A stretch of DNA of 56,207 nt from Balneolaceae bacterium (GTDB lineage Bacteria > Bacteroidota > Rhodothermia > Balneolales > Balneolaceae): the NCBI GenBank assembly GCA_020832225.1, contig JAFIFA010000110.1, positions 1 through 56,207 on the forward strand, in the 5' to 3' direction. The first letter of the stretch is position 1. Every line of letters starts with the position of its first letter. Below are positions 27,248 to 36,555 of this stretch, one piece after another. The notes below the pieces were generated by a model. It was not told the DNA's origin. It saw only the letters and a list, made by a program, of their open reading frames with translations, and made no database searches. A program made the position numbers and the translations under genes.

Positions 27248-27851
27248 GGAAGTCTCTCATGTATCGGACTCTCTCTTTGGCACTCTTTTTTCCGGCTTCG
27301 GTGTTCATGGTTCCCGGTAATTTGAAAAGCTTCGAATAGAAGTGATCAATGGTATATTTCAAGTCATCCGGTTCTCGTGATTCACAAAAAGGATCGTCCG
27401 GGCTGTAGAGTATCCTGTCCAATTTACCCCCAACGATCATACATCTTGCAATTCCAATGGCACCGATGGCATCCAGCCTGTCGGCGTCCTGTACAATTTT
27501 TGCCTCAACCGTTTCGGGTTTGATGCCTGCCGAATAACTGTGAGCCTCAATTGCGTGTTTCACTGAACTTAGCTTATCGGCAGGAAACTCTTTTTTCTTC
27601 AGAAAGAGCTCTGCTTTTTGTCCGGCCAAGACGGAGGCTTTTTTTCGATCAGGATGATTCTTGGGGAGAACCACGCAATCGTGGAGCCAGGCAGCTGCAA
27701 TTGTGACCTCCTTATCGGCATCCAGGTGGGTCAGTAACTTTTTGGCGTTAGCGACTACGCGTTCTATATGGGCGATATCGTGTGCGGCATCGGTAGCTGT
27801 ACCATTCAGGATAAACGTTCTGCAGGTCTTTTCGAGCTGATGAATTGTCAT
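27213..27851 (-). CDS. HD-domain phosphohydrolase (YpgQ/YedJ-like)
   Basis: A 212-residue metal-dependent hydrolase of the HD superfamily. Metal ligands are visible in DAAHDIAHIERVVANA, AAWLHDCV and VQDADRLDAIGAIGIAR, the pattern of the YpgQ/YedJ branch, some members of which hydrolyse nucleoside triphosphates. The frame continues upstream to 28094, but that extension lies inside the YaiO gene; the Met at 27851, 10 bases after the YaiO stop, gives the family-like N-terminus. It belongs to the minus-strand run 31223 to 24644. Confidence 0.85.
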   Translation of the reverse strand: MTIHQLEKTCRTFILNGTATDAAHDIAHIERVVANAKKLLTHLDADKEVTIAAAWLHDCVVLPKNHPDRKKASVLAGQKAELFLKKKEFPADKLSSVKHAIEAHSYSAGIKPETVEAKIVQDADRLDAIGAIGIARCMIVGGKLDRILYSPDDPFCESREPDDLKYTIDHFYSKLFKLPGTMNTEAGKKSAKERVRYMRDFLEQLKNEIGRN

Positions 27852-27861
27852 GGAATAATGG

Positions 27862-28668
27862 TTAAAAGCGGATTCGGCTGCCAACTTCAAATGTGTAGAT
27901 GCGAACAAAGTTGTCTGTGAATGGGAACTCCTGATCTGTGGCTTTGAGTTCACCAAAGATTTCAAATCGATCTGCAAAAAGGCGATTGCCAACCAGCGAG
28001 ATAAAACGTGAGCGGAGAAAGCTCTCTCCATCGAACCCTTCAACCAGCCGCTGTTCATCGGGAGAGAACCCAAAACCGCCCATAATTGTGGCAAAGGTGT
28101 TGGGATTGCCGAAATAGCGCCGCGCAGTGAGGTTCAGCGATACGGATGAGCCACTCTCCTGTGGTGAGTAGAAGGGTCGGGCAATCAGCAACCAGTCGCC
28201 GGCATATTTACTGATCGAGCCGGTGATCAATAGCGCATCGTTTTCACCAAAGTTCAGGTATCGCAGTCCGAGTGATGACTCCCACCCTTTCGGGAGAATG
28301 CGGTAGTACTCCGCACCTGCCCGATAGTCTGGAAAGAGGTCACCGCCGGATATGCCTAACTGAAGGTGTCCATACCAGCTCTCGCCAAAGTTGGGCCAGA
28401 ACTCAAATTCACCCTGATAGTCGGTGATATCAAACCTGTGCCCGGCATACCCGTTTACGATTAAAGGGCCGTAGTCTGTAAATCTTCTGAACTCTGCCTT
28501 TACTCTCTGCCACGGCTCCAGATCTTCTCCGTAGCGATCGTAGGTCATTGTAAGGCCGGCCATATTGGGAAGAGTGCGGTACTCTCTTTCCTGAGCCAAA
28601 ACATGACTGCTATCGACCCAAAGCAGAATTGGAAAAAGGATGAATAAGGGGGAAAGTTTTTTGATCAA
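27862..28668 (-). CDS. YaiO-like outer membrane beta-barrel protein
   Basis: A 268-residue exported protein with a cleavable signal (ends VLAQ) and alternating aromatic and polar strands throughout, ending in a terminal aromatic residue (FEVGSRIRF) as expected for an outer-membrane barrel. Phrases such as YGHLQLGISGGDLFPDYRAGAEYYR and SSLGLRYLNFGEND resemble the YaiO family. Its function is unknown. It lies 11 bases from the rhodanese gene and 10 from the HD gene, so operon membership is likely. Confidence 0.75.
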   Translation of the reverse strand: MIKKLSPLFILFPILLWVDSSHVLAQEREYRTLPNMAGLTMTYDRYGEDLEPWQRVKAEFRRFTDYGPLIVNGYAGHRFDITDYQGEFEFWPNFGESWYGHLQLGISGGDLFPDYRAGAEYYRILPKGWESSLGLRYLNFGENDALLITGSISKYAGDWLLIARPFYSPQESGSSVSLNLTARRYFGNPNTFATIMGGFGFSPDEQRLVEGFDGESFLRSRFISLVGNRLFADRFEIFGELKATDQEFPFTDNFVRIYTFEVGSRIRF

Positions 28669-28679
28669 CGGTTTTTTAT

Positions 28680-29582
28680 CTACTGAATAATTGCATTGGG
28701 GTCGTTTCCATATTCAAACCAGGAACCCTCATATGGCCGAACCGAATCGAAGCCCATCAGGCTCAGGGCAAAGTAGGCGTGAGAGCCACGAACATTGGTC
28801 TGGCAATGAGGAATCACCTCTTTGTCTGGCGTGATACCGAGTGAGCTGTAGAGGTCACGGATCTCCTGTGCCGATCTAAAGAAAGGAATTCCCTGGGGCT
28901 CCAAAACCTCACTCCACTCCAGGTTCACCGCATTCGGGATATGTCCTCCCCGATCTGCTCTTACATCATTACCCAAATACTCATCTTCCGATCTCGCATC
29001 AAAAATTACCTTGTTCGGATCATTGGCCGCTTCCATTACATAGGTGATGTCACAACTCTTTGTTTCGTTTACATCGAAGCTGAATGTTCCTTCACTCCGC
29101 TCTGCGGGTGTGTCAGCAATGTCGTAACCATACGCAATCCAAGCCTGAAGGCCACCATTTACGATGGCTGAGTTACCAAAACCGTAGTAGTCCAGCGCAT
29201 AGAAGAGTCGTGCCGCAGAGAGGGCGTTTCCACCATCGTAAATTATTACACGGTCATCATTGCTCAGCCCAATTGCCCTCATTTTTTCCTGAAAGGTATC
29301 GGGGCCAATCAGAAAACTCTCAATGGGATGGTCGGGATCTGTTAGTTCAGAGATCGCGGCAAAATGTACGGCTCCGGGAATCAGAGAGTCGGCATGCTCT
29401 TCACGGGCATCAATTAGTAAAAAGTCCTCGTCAGACTGCAACAGCTCATGGAGCTCTCCGGCGCTGAGAAGCAGATGTGAATTGGGATAGTCGGTGAGTG
29501 GCACATCTCGTTGCTCCCCATTCTCTCCACAGGCAGAAAGTAGGAAAATCAACAATAGTGGCAAGGATAACAGTCGCTTCAT
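28680..29582 (-). CDS. Two-domain rhodanese (sulfurtransferase) lipoprotein
   Basis: A 300-residue thiosulfate/3-mercaptopyruvate sulfurtransferase-like protein. Lipobox LSAC (Cys18) indicates a lipid anchor. The first rhodanese domain (VIIYDGGNALSAARLFYAL) lacks the catalytic Cys, as usual. The second carries Cys260 in IPHCQTNVRGSH. This loop differs from the canonical CGSGVT or CRxGVT types, so donor specificity is uncertain. It follows the peptidase-like gene by 77 bases and is close-packed with yaiO. Confidence 0.88.
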   Translation of the reverse strand: MKRLLSLPLLLIFLLSACGENGEQRDVPLTDYPNSHLLLSAGELHELLQSDEDFLLIDAREEHADSLIPGAVHFAAISELTDPDHPIESFLIGPDTFQEKMRAIGLSNDDRVIIYDGGNALSAARLFYALDYYGFGNSAIVNGGLQAWIAYGYDIADTPAERSEGTFSFDVNETKSCDITYVMEAANDPNKVIFDARSEDEYLGNDVRADRGGHIPNAVNLEWSEVLEPQGIPFFRSAQEIRDLYSSLGITPDKEVIPHCQTNVRGSHAYFALSLMGFDSVRPYEGSWFEYGNDPNAIIQ

Positions 29583-29659
29583 AGTACGTCAAATTGGTTC
29601 AGAATTGGGTCTTATGATACGAAAAAAGGAGCAGAAAAGGATAGCGTTGCAATCGGCAT

Positions 29660-30751
29660 TTAGCGGTTTAAAGAGGGCTTGCAACCCCACCCGGAGTGTG
29701 ATTGAATTCCGGACTGCCTGCCAAACCGTGGAGCCCTGTAATGTATATCAACACCATCACGGAAGGTGGAGTCATCAAAAAATGGGAGGGTTCCGCAGTC
29801 AATGTTCTCCTCAAGCATGGCCGGCGGTGACTCCTCTTCATGGCTACGGTTGAGCCGGTATAGTTCATCAATGTAGTTTGATACAATCTCCAGGTCATAA
29901 ATGGCGAGTGTAATCACAGTCTGAATATTACGCGAAAGCCGCAAAAATGTGGTCTCAGCGATTTCATCTGCTACTTTTCGTGCATCCATTCCAGGATTCT
30001 CCTCCAAGATAAGGATCGGTTCCGGGTCGATATAAGAGAGGTGAAGGTTTTGAGGTGAAGCGAGAAGCAGATCTGTCAACGGGTATAGGGCTTGCGCCAT
30101 CGCTGGAGTTCCATTGCTGCATGTAGAGAGAACAATCATTCTGAAACGATCATTGTCGTTACCAAGAAAACGTTGAATACCTTCTGCGAACGAGTCGGTA
30201 TAAACTTCAACAGCGGGAAGCGACTGGTGGTAAGCAGTTTCCGGGAGTTGGGGAATTTCATGGCCGAAATAGAGGAAATAGTGTGGTCGCTCTGCTTTCT
30301 CATCTCGGCTGTATTGATGGTAGAGTTCTGCCTCGCGACTAAGGAAGTGATCATCGCTGTGGTGGCGGTACTTCAGGTGCTCCTGTAGTTCTCCGCGGTT
30401 GTATCGGAACATCTCGTTGCTTCGGCGAGGGAAGAGACCGAGAAATGAGCGTCGCGGCTTCTGATAATAGATGATCACCTCACCGGATAATGCGCTCTCC
30501 GCAATATCTTTGGCTCGGGTTATGGTCATATCGCCTGCTTCGGCCGGGGTTCCATCACCAAAATGGAATAGGTAGTCTCCGTCTCCGTGTATATAGAAAA
30601 TGAGGGTATAGTCCGGGGGTGCAGCGAGATCGCTCTCCGGAGTGTCCTCAAGAACAGAAACCGATCCGCACCCGGCCAGAATGAGCAGAAGCGATACTAA
30701 CAGTGTAAGGCTCACGGCTCTTTCCGGCCGGATCCGTTTGCGGATGGTCAT
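29660..30751 (-). CDS. Lipoprotein with clan CD (clostripain/caspase-like) peptidase features
   Basis: A 363-residue lipoprotein (lipobox LAGC, Cys28). After residue 47 it has the alternating beta/alpha layout of the caspase fold: YTLIFYIHGDGDYLFHFGDG, then HYFLYFGHEIP (His164) and RFRMIVLSTCSNGTPAMAQAL (Cys211) followed by LLLASPQN. A strand-His and strand-Cys pair followed by an A(S/P) segment matches the layout of C11-type peptidases, but the short motifs are not canonical. I call this a probable, not certain, cysteine peptidase or an inactive relative. It lies 28 bases after an unknown membrane protein gene on the same transcript. Confidence 0.6.
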   Translation of the reverse strand: MTIRKRIRPERAVSLTLLVSLLLILAGCGSVSVLEDTPESDLAAPPDYTLIFYIHGDGDYLFHFGDGTPAEAGDMTITRAKDIAESALSGEVIIYYQKPRRSFLGLFPRRSNEMFRYNRGELQEHLKYRHHSDDHFLSREAELYHQYSRDEKAERPHYFLYFGHEIPQLPETAYHQSLPAVEVYTDSFAEGIQRFLGNDNDRFRMIVLSTCSNGTPAMAQALYPLTDLLLASPQNLHLSYIDPEPILILEENPGMDARKVADEIAETTFLRLSRNIQTVITLAIYDLEIVSNYIDELYRLNRSHEEESPPAMLEENIDCGTLPFFDDSTFRDGVDIHYRAPRFGRQSGIQSHSGWGCKPSLNR

Positions 30752-30779
30752 GTTAAATCTATATGATTATCTGAAGCTA

Positions 30780-31223
30780 TCAGAGCAGTAGCAGAATGAT
30801 AACAATTAAGAGTGCAGTTGTGAGGCTAAGGGTGATATTTCGGTTCGCTTGTTCCATCATCTGCTGTGAGTAGTCGGAAAAGTCGAGGAGATCCTCATCC
30901 ACCACTTCATCATATCCATCTTCACCATTCAGTTCATTCATTCTGTCCTGAATACTGCCTTTCAGAGAGTAGAGCTGATCTTTTTCATCCTGATCCCATT
31001 CCGCAGCCTTCTCAATTCGGTCAACCGCTTCGATCATCCGTTCAAAGGAATCGTTCAGTAGGATTCGCTGCTCTTCCGCATTGTCGGTGGCTTTCACGGC
31101 CTGAACAGTTTCGTTAAAGTGTTCCTTCAGCGTTTCACTCAAGTTGACAGACTGTGCATTCACCTGAAATTGAAACGCAAAGGCAAGAATTATAGTAGAT
31201 ACAAGTAGATTTAGGCTTTTCAT
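30780..31223 (-). CDS. Small exported protein with C-terminal membrane anchor, unknown function
   Basis: A 147-residue protein with a signal peptide (ends VNAQ), a helical acidic middle (about 25-125, heptad-like with many Glu, Asp and Arg) and a C-terminal hydrophobic tail of about 17 residues (TALLIVIILLLL). I do not recognise the family. It is the first gene of the minus-strand cluster, 28 bases before the clostripain-like lipoprotein, so it could be a scaffold, inhibitor or anchor for that protein (inference). Confidence 0.65.
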   Translation of the reverse strand: MKSLNLLVSTIILAFAFQFQVNAQSVNLSETLKEHFNETVQAVKATDNAEEQRILLNDSFERMIEAVDRIEKAAEWDQDEKDQLYSLKGSIQDRMNELNGEDGYDEVVDEDLLDFSDYSQQMMEQANRNITLSLTTALLIVIILLLL

Positions 31224-31422
31224 TATGGGACAGGTTCGTTAACGTTTGTTTATTGGTCATGTTCATAACTAATTATTCACCAATAATTAACAAAAAGGTC
31301 CCGAAAAATTCTTGTTTGCTTTCTGAAAAGAGGTTCGGGGATTAAAGTCAGGCTCAAATAGTGCGCTCTAAAGAGCATTAGACCCGGATTTTTACAAATG
31401 CTAAAAACTGAATTGATCATCT

Positions 31423-34143
31423 ATGGAAGAGACATCAGAGCAATTAGAGGGTAAGATCAAACCGTGGCACAGCCTCTCTGCTGAGAGTGTTATCGATGAG
31501 CTGAATACCAATGAGAAGGGAATCAGCGAGGAGGAGGCAGCAAAAAGGCTTGAAGAGTATGGGCCAAATAAACTTCCTGAGGGCAAAAAGCGCTCTGCGC
31601 TGATGCGATTTCTGATACAGTTTCACAACGTGCTGATCTATGTTCTGATTATGGCAGCGGTAATCACAGCGCTCCTTGATCACTGGATTGATACCTGGGT
31701 CATTTTGGCGGTAGTATTGGTGAACGCGGTAATCGGTTTTGTACAGGAGGGGAAGGCAGAACAGGCACTGGAGGGGATTCGAAAGATGCTCTCTCTTCAC
31801 GCAACCGTTCTCAGGGATGGTGAGAGAAAGGATGTTGAAGCTGAGGATCTGGTTCCCGGTGATGTGGTTCTGCTTGAATCGGGTGACAAAGTGCCTGCCG
31901 ACGTCAGGCTTATACATACAAGGAATTTCAGGGTTGAGGAGTCGGCTCTCACGGGAGAATCGGTTGCCGTGGAGAAGCATACGGAAGCTGTGGAGGAAAA
32001 TTCGGTGCCGGGCGATCGACTCTCAATGGCATTTTCCGGTACTTCTGTGGTATATGGACGAGCCACGGGCATTGTTGCATCAACCGGAGCTGATACCGAA
32101 TTAGGAAAGATAAACCGCATGATGAGTGATGTGGAGGAGATTACCACGCCACTCCTGAAACAGATCGATGAGTTCGGAAAGGCACTCTCACTAATTATCA
32201 TAGGCGTTACCGGGCTCTTCTTTGCTATCGGTTACTTCTTTCGCGACTACTCCCTTGATGAGCTCTTTATGGCCGTTATCAGCCTTGCGGTGGCCGCAAT
32301 TCCGGAGGGGCTGCCCGCTATTATGACGATTACACTCGCCGTGGGTGTACAGGCAATGGCCAGGAGAAATGCCATCATTCGCAGATTGCCGTCAGTTGAG
32401 ACACTCGGATCGGTATCGGTAATCTGCTCCGACAAAACCGGTACTCTGACCAAGAATGAGATGACGGTTACCTCCTTCACCACTGCTGAGGGAACATATG
32501 ATGTACAAGGAACAGGCTACAGCCCCGAAGGTGGGATTACTCTACATGATGAACCGGTAAATGGGGATAGCAAACTCTTTAACCGGCTCATGCAGACGGT
32601 GATGGCTTGCAATGATGCACAGCTTCGGAAGAGTGAGGATAAATGGAGCATAGATGGCGACCCGACGGAAGGCGCGCTGATTACCCTTGCCCATAAAGCG
32701 GGTTTCGGCAATTTCAAACCCGAGCGGATCGATTCGATCCCTTTTGAGTCGGATCACAAGTACATGGCTACACTGAACAGTGTCGATGGAGAACGTCTGA
32801 TACTAATGAAGGGGGCGCCCGAAAGGCTGCTGGATATCTGCGCCAATCAGCTTGTCCCGGATGGTACTCAGGAGCTGAATCACTCTTTCTGGGAGGAGGA
32901 GATGGAGCGGCAGGCCGGGGAAGGACGACGACTCATAGCCGCCGCCTATAGAAAAGCGGATGACAGCAGAGATGGGATTGATCATGAGGATGTGCGTGAG
33001 GGGATGACGTTTCTGGGCCTGTTTGGCATTATTGATCCACCACGACCGGAAGCGATTGAGTCGATCAGGCTCTGTAAGCAGGCCGGTATTGAGGTGAAGA
33101 TGATTACGGGCGATCATGTGAAGACCGCCAGCGCGATCGGCCTCGAACTCGGTATCGGGGATGGCGTGAAGGCAATTAGCGGCCATGAGCTGGAGAAGAT
33201 GAGCGATGAAGAGCTGAAAGAGGCTGCCGCAGAGTATGATGTGTTTGCGAGAACAAGTCCCGAGCATAAACTGAGGCTGGTGACGGCACTGCAGGCAAAA
33301 GGAAAAATCTGTGCAATGACAGGGGATGGAGTGAACGATGCACCTGCCCTGAAACGTGCAGATGTTGGAATTGCGATGGGGATCAAAGGGACTGAGGTGA
33401 CCAAGGACGCCTCGGAGATGGTGCTTGCTGACGATAACTTCGCTTCCATCGCAAATGCGGTTGAAGAGGGTCGAACGATCTATGACAACCTGAGGAAGGC
33501 AATCCTCTTTATTCTGCCCACGAATGGAGCCGAGTCTTTTGTCATCATGGCGGCTGTGTTGATGGGGATCGCCCTGCCGATCACGCCTGTGCAAATTTTG
33601 TGGGTTAATATGATTACCGCAGTGACACTCGCCCTGGCTCTCTCTTTTGAGCCGTCTGAACCGGGCGTGATGAAGCGTCCGCCGCGCGACACCAATGCCG
33701 GTATTTTGGGAGGATATTTTTTATGGAGGGTGGCGTTTGTATCCCTTCTGATAGGCGGACTAACGCTATCCCTCTACTACTGGCTCAAGGATATGGGCTA
33801 CGATCTGGAGGAGGCAAGAACGGTAGCGGTAAACACACTGGTTGCAGGGCAGCTCTTCTACCTCTTTAACTGCCGCAGGATGAATGATCCCTCAATTGGC
33901 AGCGGATTTTTCGGTAACAAATATGCTTTTTATGCCGTGGGTGTTCTGATCATTTTCCAGATGATCTTTACCTATGCCCCATTCATGAATGAGTGGTTTG
34001 GAACCACGCCTCACGCTTTTTGGTATTGGGTCTACCCTCTTAGCGGTGGATTTTTGGTATTTATGATTGTAGAGCTGGAGAAATATCTGATTGGACAAAG
34101 CAGAGCCGCAAAAAGAAGGAAAATTGCGGAAAGTTCGGAGTGA
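31423..34143 (+). CDS. P-type cation-transporting ATPase (P2 type)
   Basis: A 906-residue ion pump with the full P2 layout: an N-terminal cation-ATPase domain (WHSLSAESVIDEL), TM pairs, actuator motif TGES, TM4 PEGLPA, the phosphorylated Asp337 in SDKTGTLT, KGAPERLL in the nucleotide domain, and TGDGVNDAPALKRADVGIAMG in the hinge. TM6 reads VNMITAVTLALALSFEPSE: the Asp that completes the calcium site in SERCA (NxxTD) is Ala here. The transported ion (Ca2+, Na+ or other) is therefore unclear. It precedes glutamate dehydrogenase on the same strand by 60 bases. Confidence 0.93.
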   Translation: MEETSEQLEGKIKPWHSLSAESVIDELNTNEKGISEEEAAKRLEEYGPNKLPEGKKRSALMRFLIQFHNVLIYVLIMAAVITALLDHWIDTWVILAVVLVNAVIGFVQEGKAEQALEGIRKMLSLHATVLRDGERKDVEAEDLVPGDVVLLESGDKVPADVRLIHTRNFRVEESALTGESVAVEKHTEAVEENSVPGDRLSMAFSGTSVVYGRATGIVASTGADTELGKINRMMSDVEEITTPLLKQIDEFGKALSLIIIGVTGLFFAIGYFFRDYSLDELFMAVISLAVAAIPEGLPAIMTITLAVGVQAMARRNAIIRRLPSVETLGSVSVICSDKTGTLTKNEMTVTSFTTAEGTYDVQGTGYSPEGGITLHDEPVNGDSKLFNRLMQTVMACNDAQLRKSEDKWSIDGDPTEGALITLAHKAGFGNFKPERIDSIPFESDHKYMATLNSVDGERLILMKGAPERLLDICANQLVPDGTQELNHSFWEEEMERQAGEGRRLIAAAYRKADDSRDGIDHEDVREGMTFLGLFGIIDPPRPEAIESIRLCKQAGIEVKMITGDHVKTASAIGLELGIGDGVKAISGHELEKMSDEELKEAAAEYDVFARTSPEHKLRLVTALQAKGKICAMTGDGVNDAPALKRADVGIAMGIKGTEVTKDASEMVLADDNFASIANAVEEGRTIYDNLRKAILFILPTNGAESFVIMAAVLMGIALPITPVQILWVNMITAVTLALALSFEPSEPGVMKRPPRDTNAGILGGYFLWRVAFVSLLIGGLTLSLYYWLKDMGYDLEEARTVAVNTLVAGQLFYLFNCRRMNDPSIGSGFFGNKYAFYAVGVLIIFQMIFTYAPFMNEWFGTTPHAFWYWVYPLSGGFLVFMIVELEKYLIGQSRAAKRRKIAESSE

Positions 34144-34203
34144 TTTGCCCAAAGTTCCTGTTGCCCAAAAGAGAATGGGGATTAATTAATCTAAAGGCAG
34201 ACT

Positions 34204-35544
34204 ATGAAGAGTTACAAAAATGTTGATGAGCTAATTGGAATGGTGTCGGAAAGGGACCCTGATGAGAAGGAGTTCCGGCAAGCCGTTCATGAGGTGATGC
34301 AGCATGTGATACCCTTTGTTAATGAAAACGAAGAGTACCAGGTTAGCGGACTTATTGAGCGAATGGTCGAGCCGGAGCGCGCTGTAATGTTCAGGGTGCC
34401 GTGGGAAGATGATGAAGGGATCTACCATGTGAATCGCGGCTACCGTGTACAGTTTAACAGCGCCCTTGGCCCCTATAAAGGCGGACTGCGCTTCCATCCC
34501 TCAGTGAATCTCAGCATCGTCAAATTTCTTGCTTTTGAACAGACATTTAAGAACAGTCTTACCGGGTTGCCACTGGGCGGTGGAAAAGGTGGCTCCGATT
34601 TTAATCCGCGGGGCCGCTCAGATTCGGAGATCATGCGCTTTTGCCAGAGTTTTGTGAATGAACTCTATCGATATGTATCGAGTGATACGGATGTTCCGGC
34701 CGGCGATATCGGTGTAGGAGAACGCGAAGTTGGCTATATGTTTGGGCAGTACAAGCGCCTCACCGCAGAGTTTACCGGTGTATTGACCGGAAAGGGATTG
34801 GCCTATGGCGGAAGCAAGGTTCGGCTGCAGGCAACCGGGTTTGGACTTCTATACTTTGTCCGCGAAATGATGAAAAATGCAGAAGAGTCTGTTGAAGGTA
34901 AAAAAGTGGTGATCTCCGGCTCCGGTAATGTTGCTCAGTATGCCTGCCAAAAAGCGATCGACCTCGGAGCTACCGTCATCTCAATGTCCGATTCAGATGG
35001 ATACATTGTGGATGAGGAGGGCATCGACCAGGAGAAGCTTGATTTCATCAAGAATCTGAAGAACAACAAAGGCGGACGCATCAAAGAGTACAAAGATGAG
35101 TATGATGTCGAGTTTCATGAAGGGAGCCCATGGGGACTCAAGTGCGATGTAGCACTTCCATGCGCCACCCAGAATGAGATAGATAAGAATGATGCGGAAA
35201 AACTGATCGAAAACGGTGTCATCTGTGTAGCCGAAGGAGCCAATATGCCTTGTACTGAAGATGCAATGAAGGCGTTCCACGATTCAGAGGTGCTCTACGC
35301 CCCGGGCAAGGCTACCAATGCCGGCGGAGTTGCGGTTTCAGGCCTTGAGATGACACAGAATGCGAAACGTCTCTCTTGGAGTTTTGAAGATGTGGATGAG
35401 AAGCTGGTGGAGATTATGCAGACCATCCACTCCAAATGTACCGAGCACGGGGACGAAAACGGCAAAGTCAACTATCTGAAAGGGGCAAATATTGCAGGCT
35501 TTATCAAGGTGGCCGATGCGATGATCGCCCAGGGCCACGTCTGA
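34204..35544 (+). CDS. gdhA: Glutamate dehydrogenase, probably NADP-dependent
   Basis: A 446-residue enzyme that aminates 2-oxoglutarate with ammonium. Family blocks are complete: GPYKGGLRFHPSVNLSIVKFLAFEQ, GLPLGGGKGGSDFNP with the catalytic Lys, DVPAGDIGVGEREVGYMFGQYKRL and the nucleotide-binding VVISGSGNVAQYA. Length and motif spelling match the GdhA hexameric class, usually NADP-specific. It could also feed a compatible-solute or nitrogen pool in a salt-adapted cell (inference). Confidence 0.95.
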   Translation: MKSYKNVDELIGMVSERDPDEKEFRQAVHEVMQHVIPFVNENEEYQVSGLIERMVEPERAVMFRVPWEDDEGIYHVNRGYRVQFNSALGPYKGGLRFHPSVNLSIVKFLAFEQTFKNSLTGLPLGGGKGGSDFNPRGRSDSEIMRFCQSFVNELYRYVSSDTDVPAGDIGVGEREVGYMFGQYKRLTAEFTGVLTGKGLAYGGSKVRLQATGFGLLYFVREMMKNAEESVEGKKVVISGSGNVAQYACQKAIDLGATVISMSDSDGYIVDEEGIDQEKLDFIKNLKNNKGGRIKEYKDEYDVEFHEGSPWGLKCDVALPCATQNEIDKNDAEKLIENGVICVAEGANMPCTEDAMKAFHDSEVLYAPGKATNAGGVAVSGLEMTQNAKRLSWSFEDVDEKLVEIMQTIHSKCTEHGDENGKVNYLKGANIAGFIKVADAMIAQGHV

Positions 35545-35614
35545 TTAGCCATGTATTTTGAACTCTGCGCATCTTTGAATAGAATAGGGGCGAACGAAAT
35601 AAATTGACGATTCC

Positions 35615-36511
35615 ATGGAGTTAAGTGAACTGTTAGAGGCGATGCAGGATTTCCTGAACCTTCAGCTTTTTAACCTGCAGGACACACCGGTTACCATCAT
35701 GTCGCTGGTGATATTCATCGTCTTCCTGTCAATTTTTCTGTTTTTGGGAAGCTTTACCCGCCGTTTTCTGCAGGGGAAATTTCTCGACAAGTTTGAACTC
35801 GATTCCGGTCTGAAATACACACTTGGTCGTGTTGCGCAGTATATCATCGTAATTCTCGGTGTGCTCATTTCCTTTCAGTTTGTAGGTATTGATCTCACTA
35901 GCCTGGCCGTGATCTTCGGTCTGCTCTCTGTGGGTATCGGTTTTGGTCTTCAGAACATAACGGCCAACTTTATATCGGGACTCATTATTATGTTTGAAAG
36001 ACCAATATCTGTTGGAGATTGGGTAGAGGTAGGCGGTATTGAGGGTGGAGTGACGGAGATCAGTATCCGATCCACCAAGATTCGGACCCTGAACAACACC
36101 TCAATCATTGTACCCAATACTCAGTTTGTAGAAAACAACGTGATCAACTTTTCGCATGGTGATCCCACGTTTCGTCTCGATGTAGAAGTGGGTGTTTCCT
36201 ACGCGTCTGATCTTGATACGGTTCTGAAGGCTCTGAATGAAGTAGCAGTTGAGCATCCAAAAGTGATGAAGAGCCCGAAACATCAGGTTCACCTCACCGA
36301 GTTTGCAGATTCCGCCTGGGATATGCAGCTCCGTGTCTGGATTCCTGATGTGAAGGAGCGATACATTTTGCGAAATGAAATTCACCAGGCCATCGTGCGG
36401 AAGTTTGAAGAGCACGACATCGAGATTCCATTTCCTCAGCGGGATCTTCATGTCCGCTCAAGTGTAGACCTTCCTGTTCAGACAGGAAATGGAAAGAAGA
36501 GTAAAGAGTGA
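35615..36511 (+). CDS. MscS-type mechanosensitive channel
   Basis: A 298-residue small-conductance channel protein that releases solutes on hypo-osmotic shock. Three hydrophobic segments are followed by the pore helix AVIFGLLSVGIGFGLQNITANFISG and the beta domain FERPISVGDWVEVGG, EISIRSTKIRTLNNTSIIVPN. Length fits the core MscS family without extra domains. It follows gdhA on the same strand. Confidence 0.93.
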   Translation: MELSELLEAMQDFLNLQLFNLQDTPVTIMSLVIFIVFLSIFLFLGSFTRRFLQGKFLDKFELDSGLKYTLGRVAQYIIVILGVLISFQFVGIDLTSLAVIFGLLSVGIGFGLQNITANFISGLIIMFERPISVGDWVEVGGIEGGVTEISIRSTKIRTLNNTSIIVPNTQFVENNVINFSHGDPTFRLDVEVGVSYASDLDTVLKALNEVAVEHPKVMKSPKHQVHLTEFADSAWDMQLRVWIPDVKERYILRNEIHQAIVRKFEEHDIEIPFPQRDLHVRSSVDLPVQTGNGKKSKE

Positions 36512-36555
36512 TGGCGCGGCCGGGCAGCCGCACCGATCAGCTCTGAATGGCTCGA

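Noticed and set aside
31349-31385. GCTCTAAAGAGC palindrome before the P-type ATPase as an operator
   Set aside because: A single 12-base palindrome of this kind occurs easily by chance; no second site or known regulator supports it.
32803-33594. 263-residue minus-strand open frame inside the P-type ATPase gene
   Set aside because: It mirrors the conserved ATPase domains and shows a His/Arg-rich shadow composition.
36514-36531. GCGGC/GCCGC hairpin between mscS and the lipoprotein gene as a terminator
   Set aside because: The stem is only 5 bp and no T-run follows on either strand.
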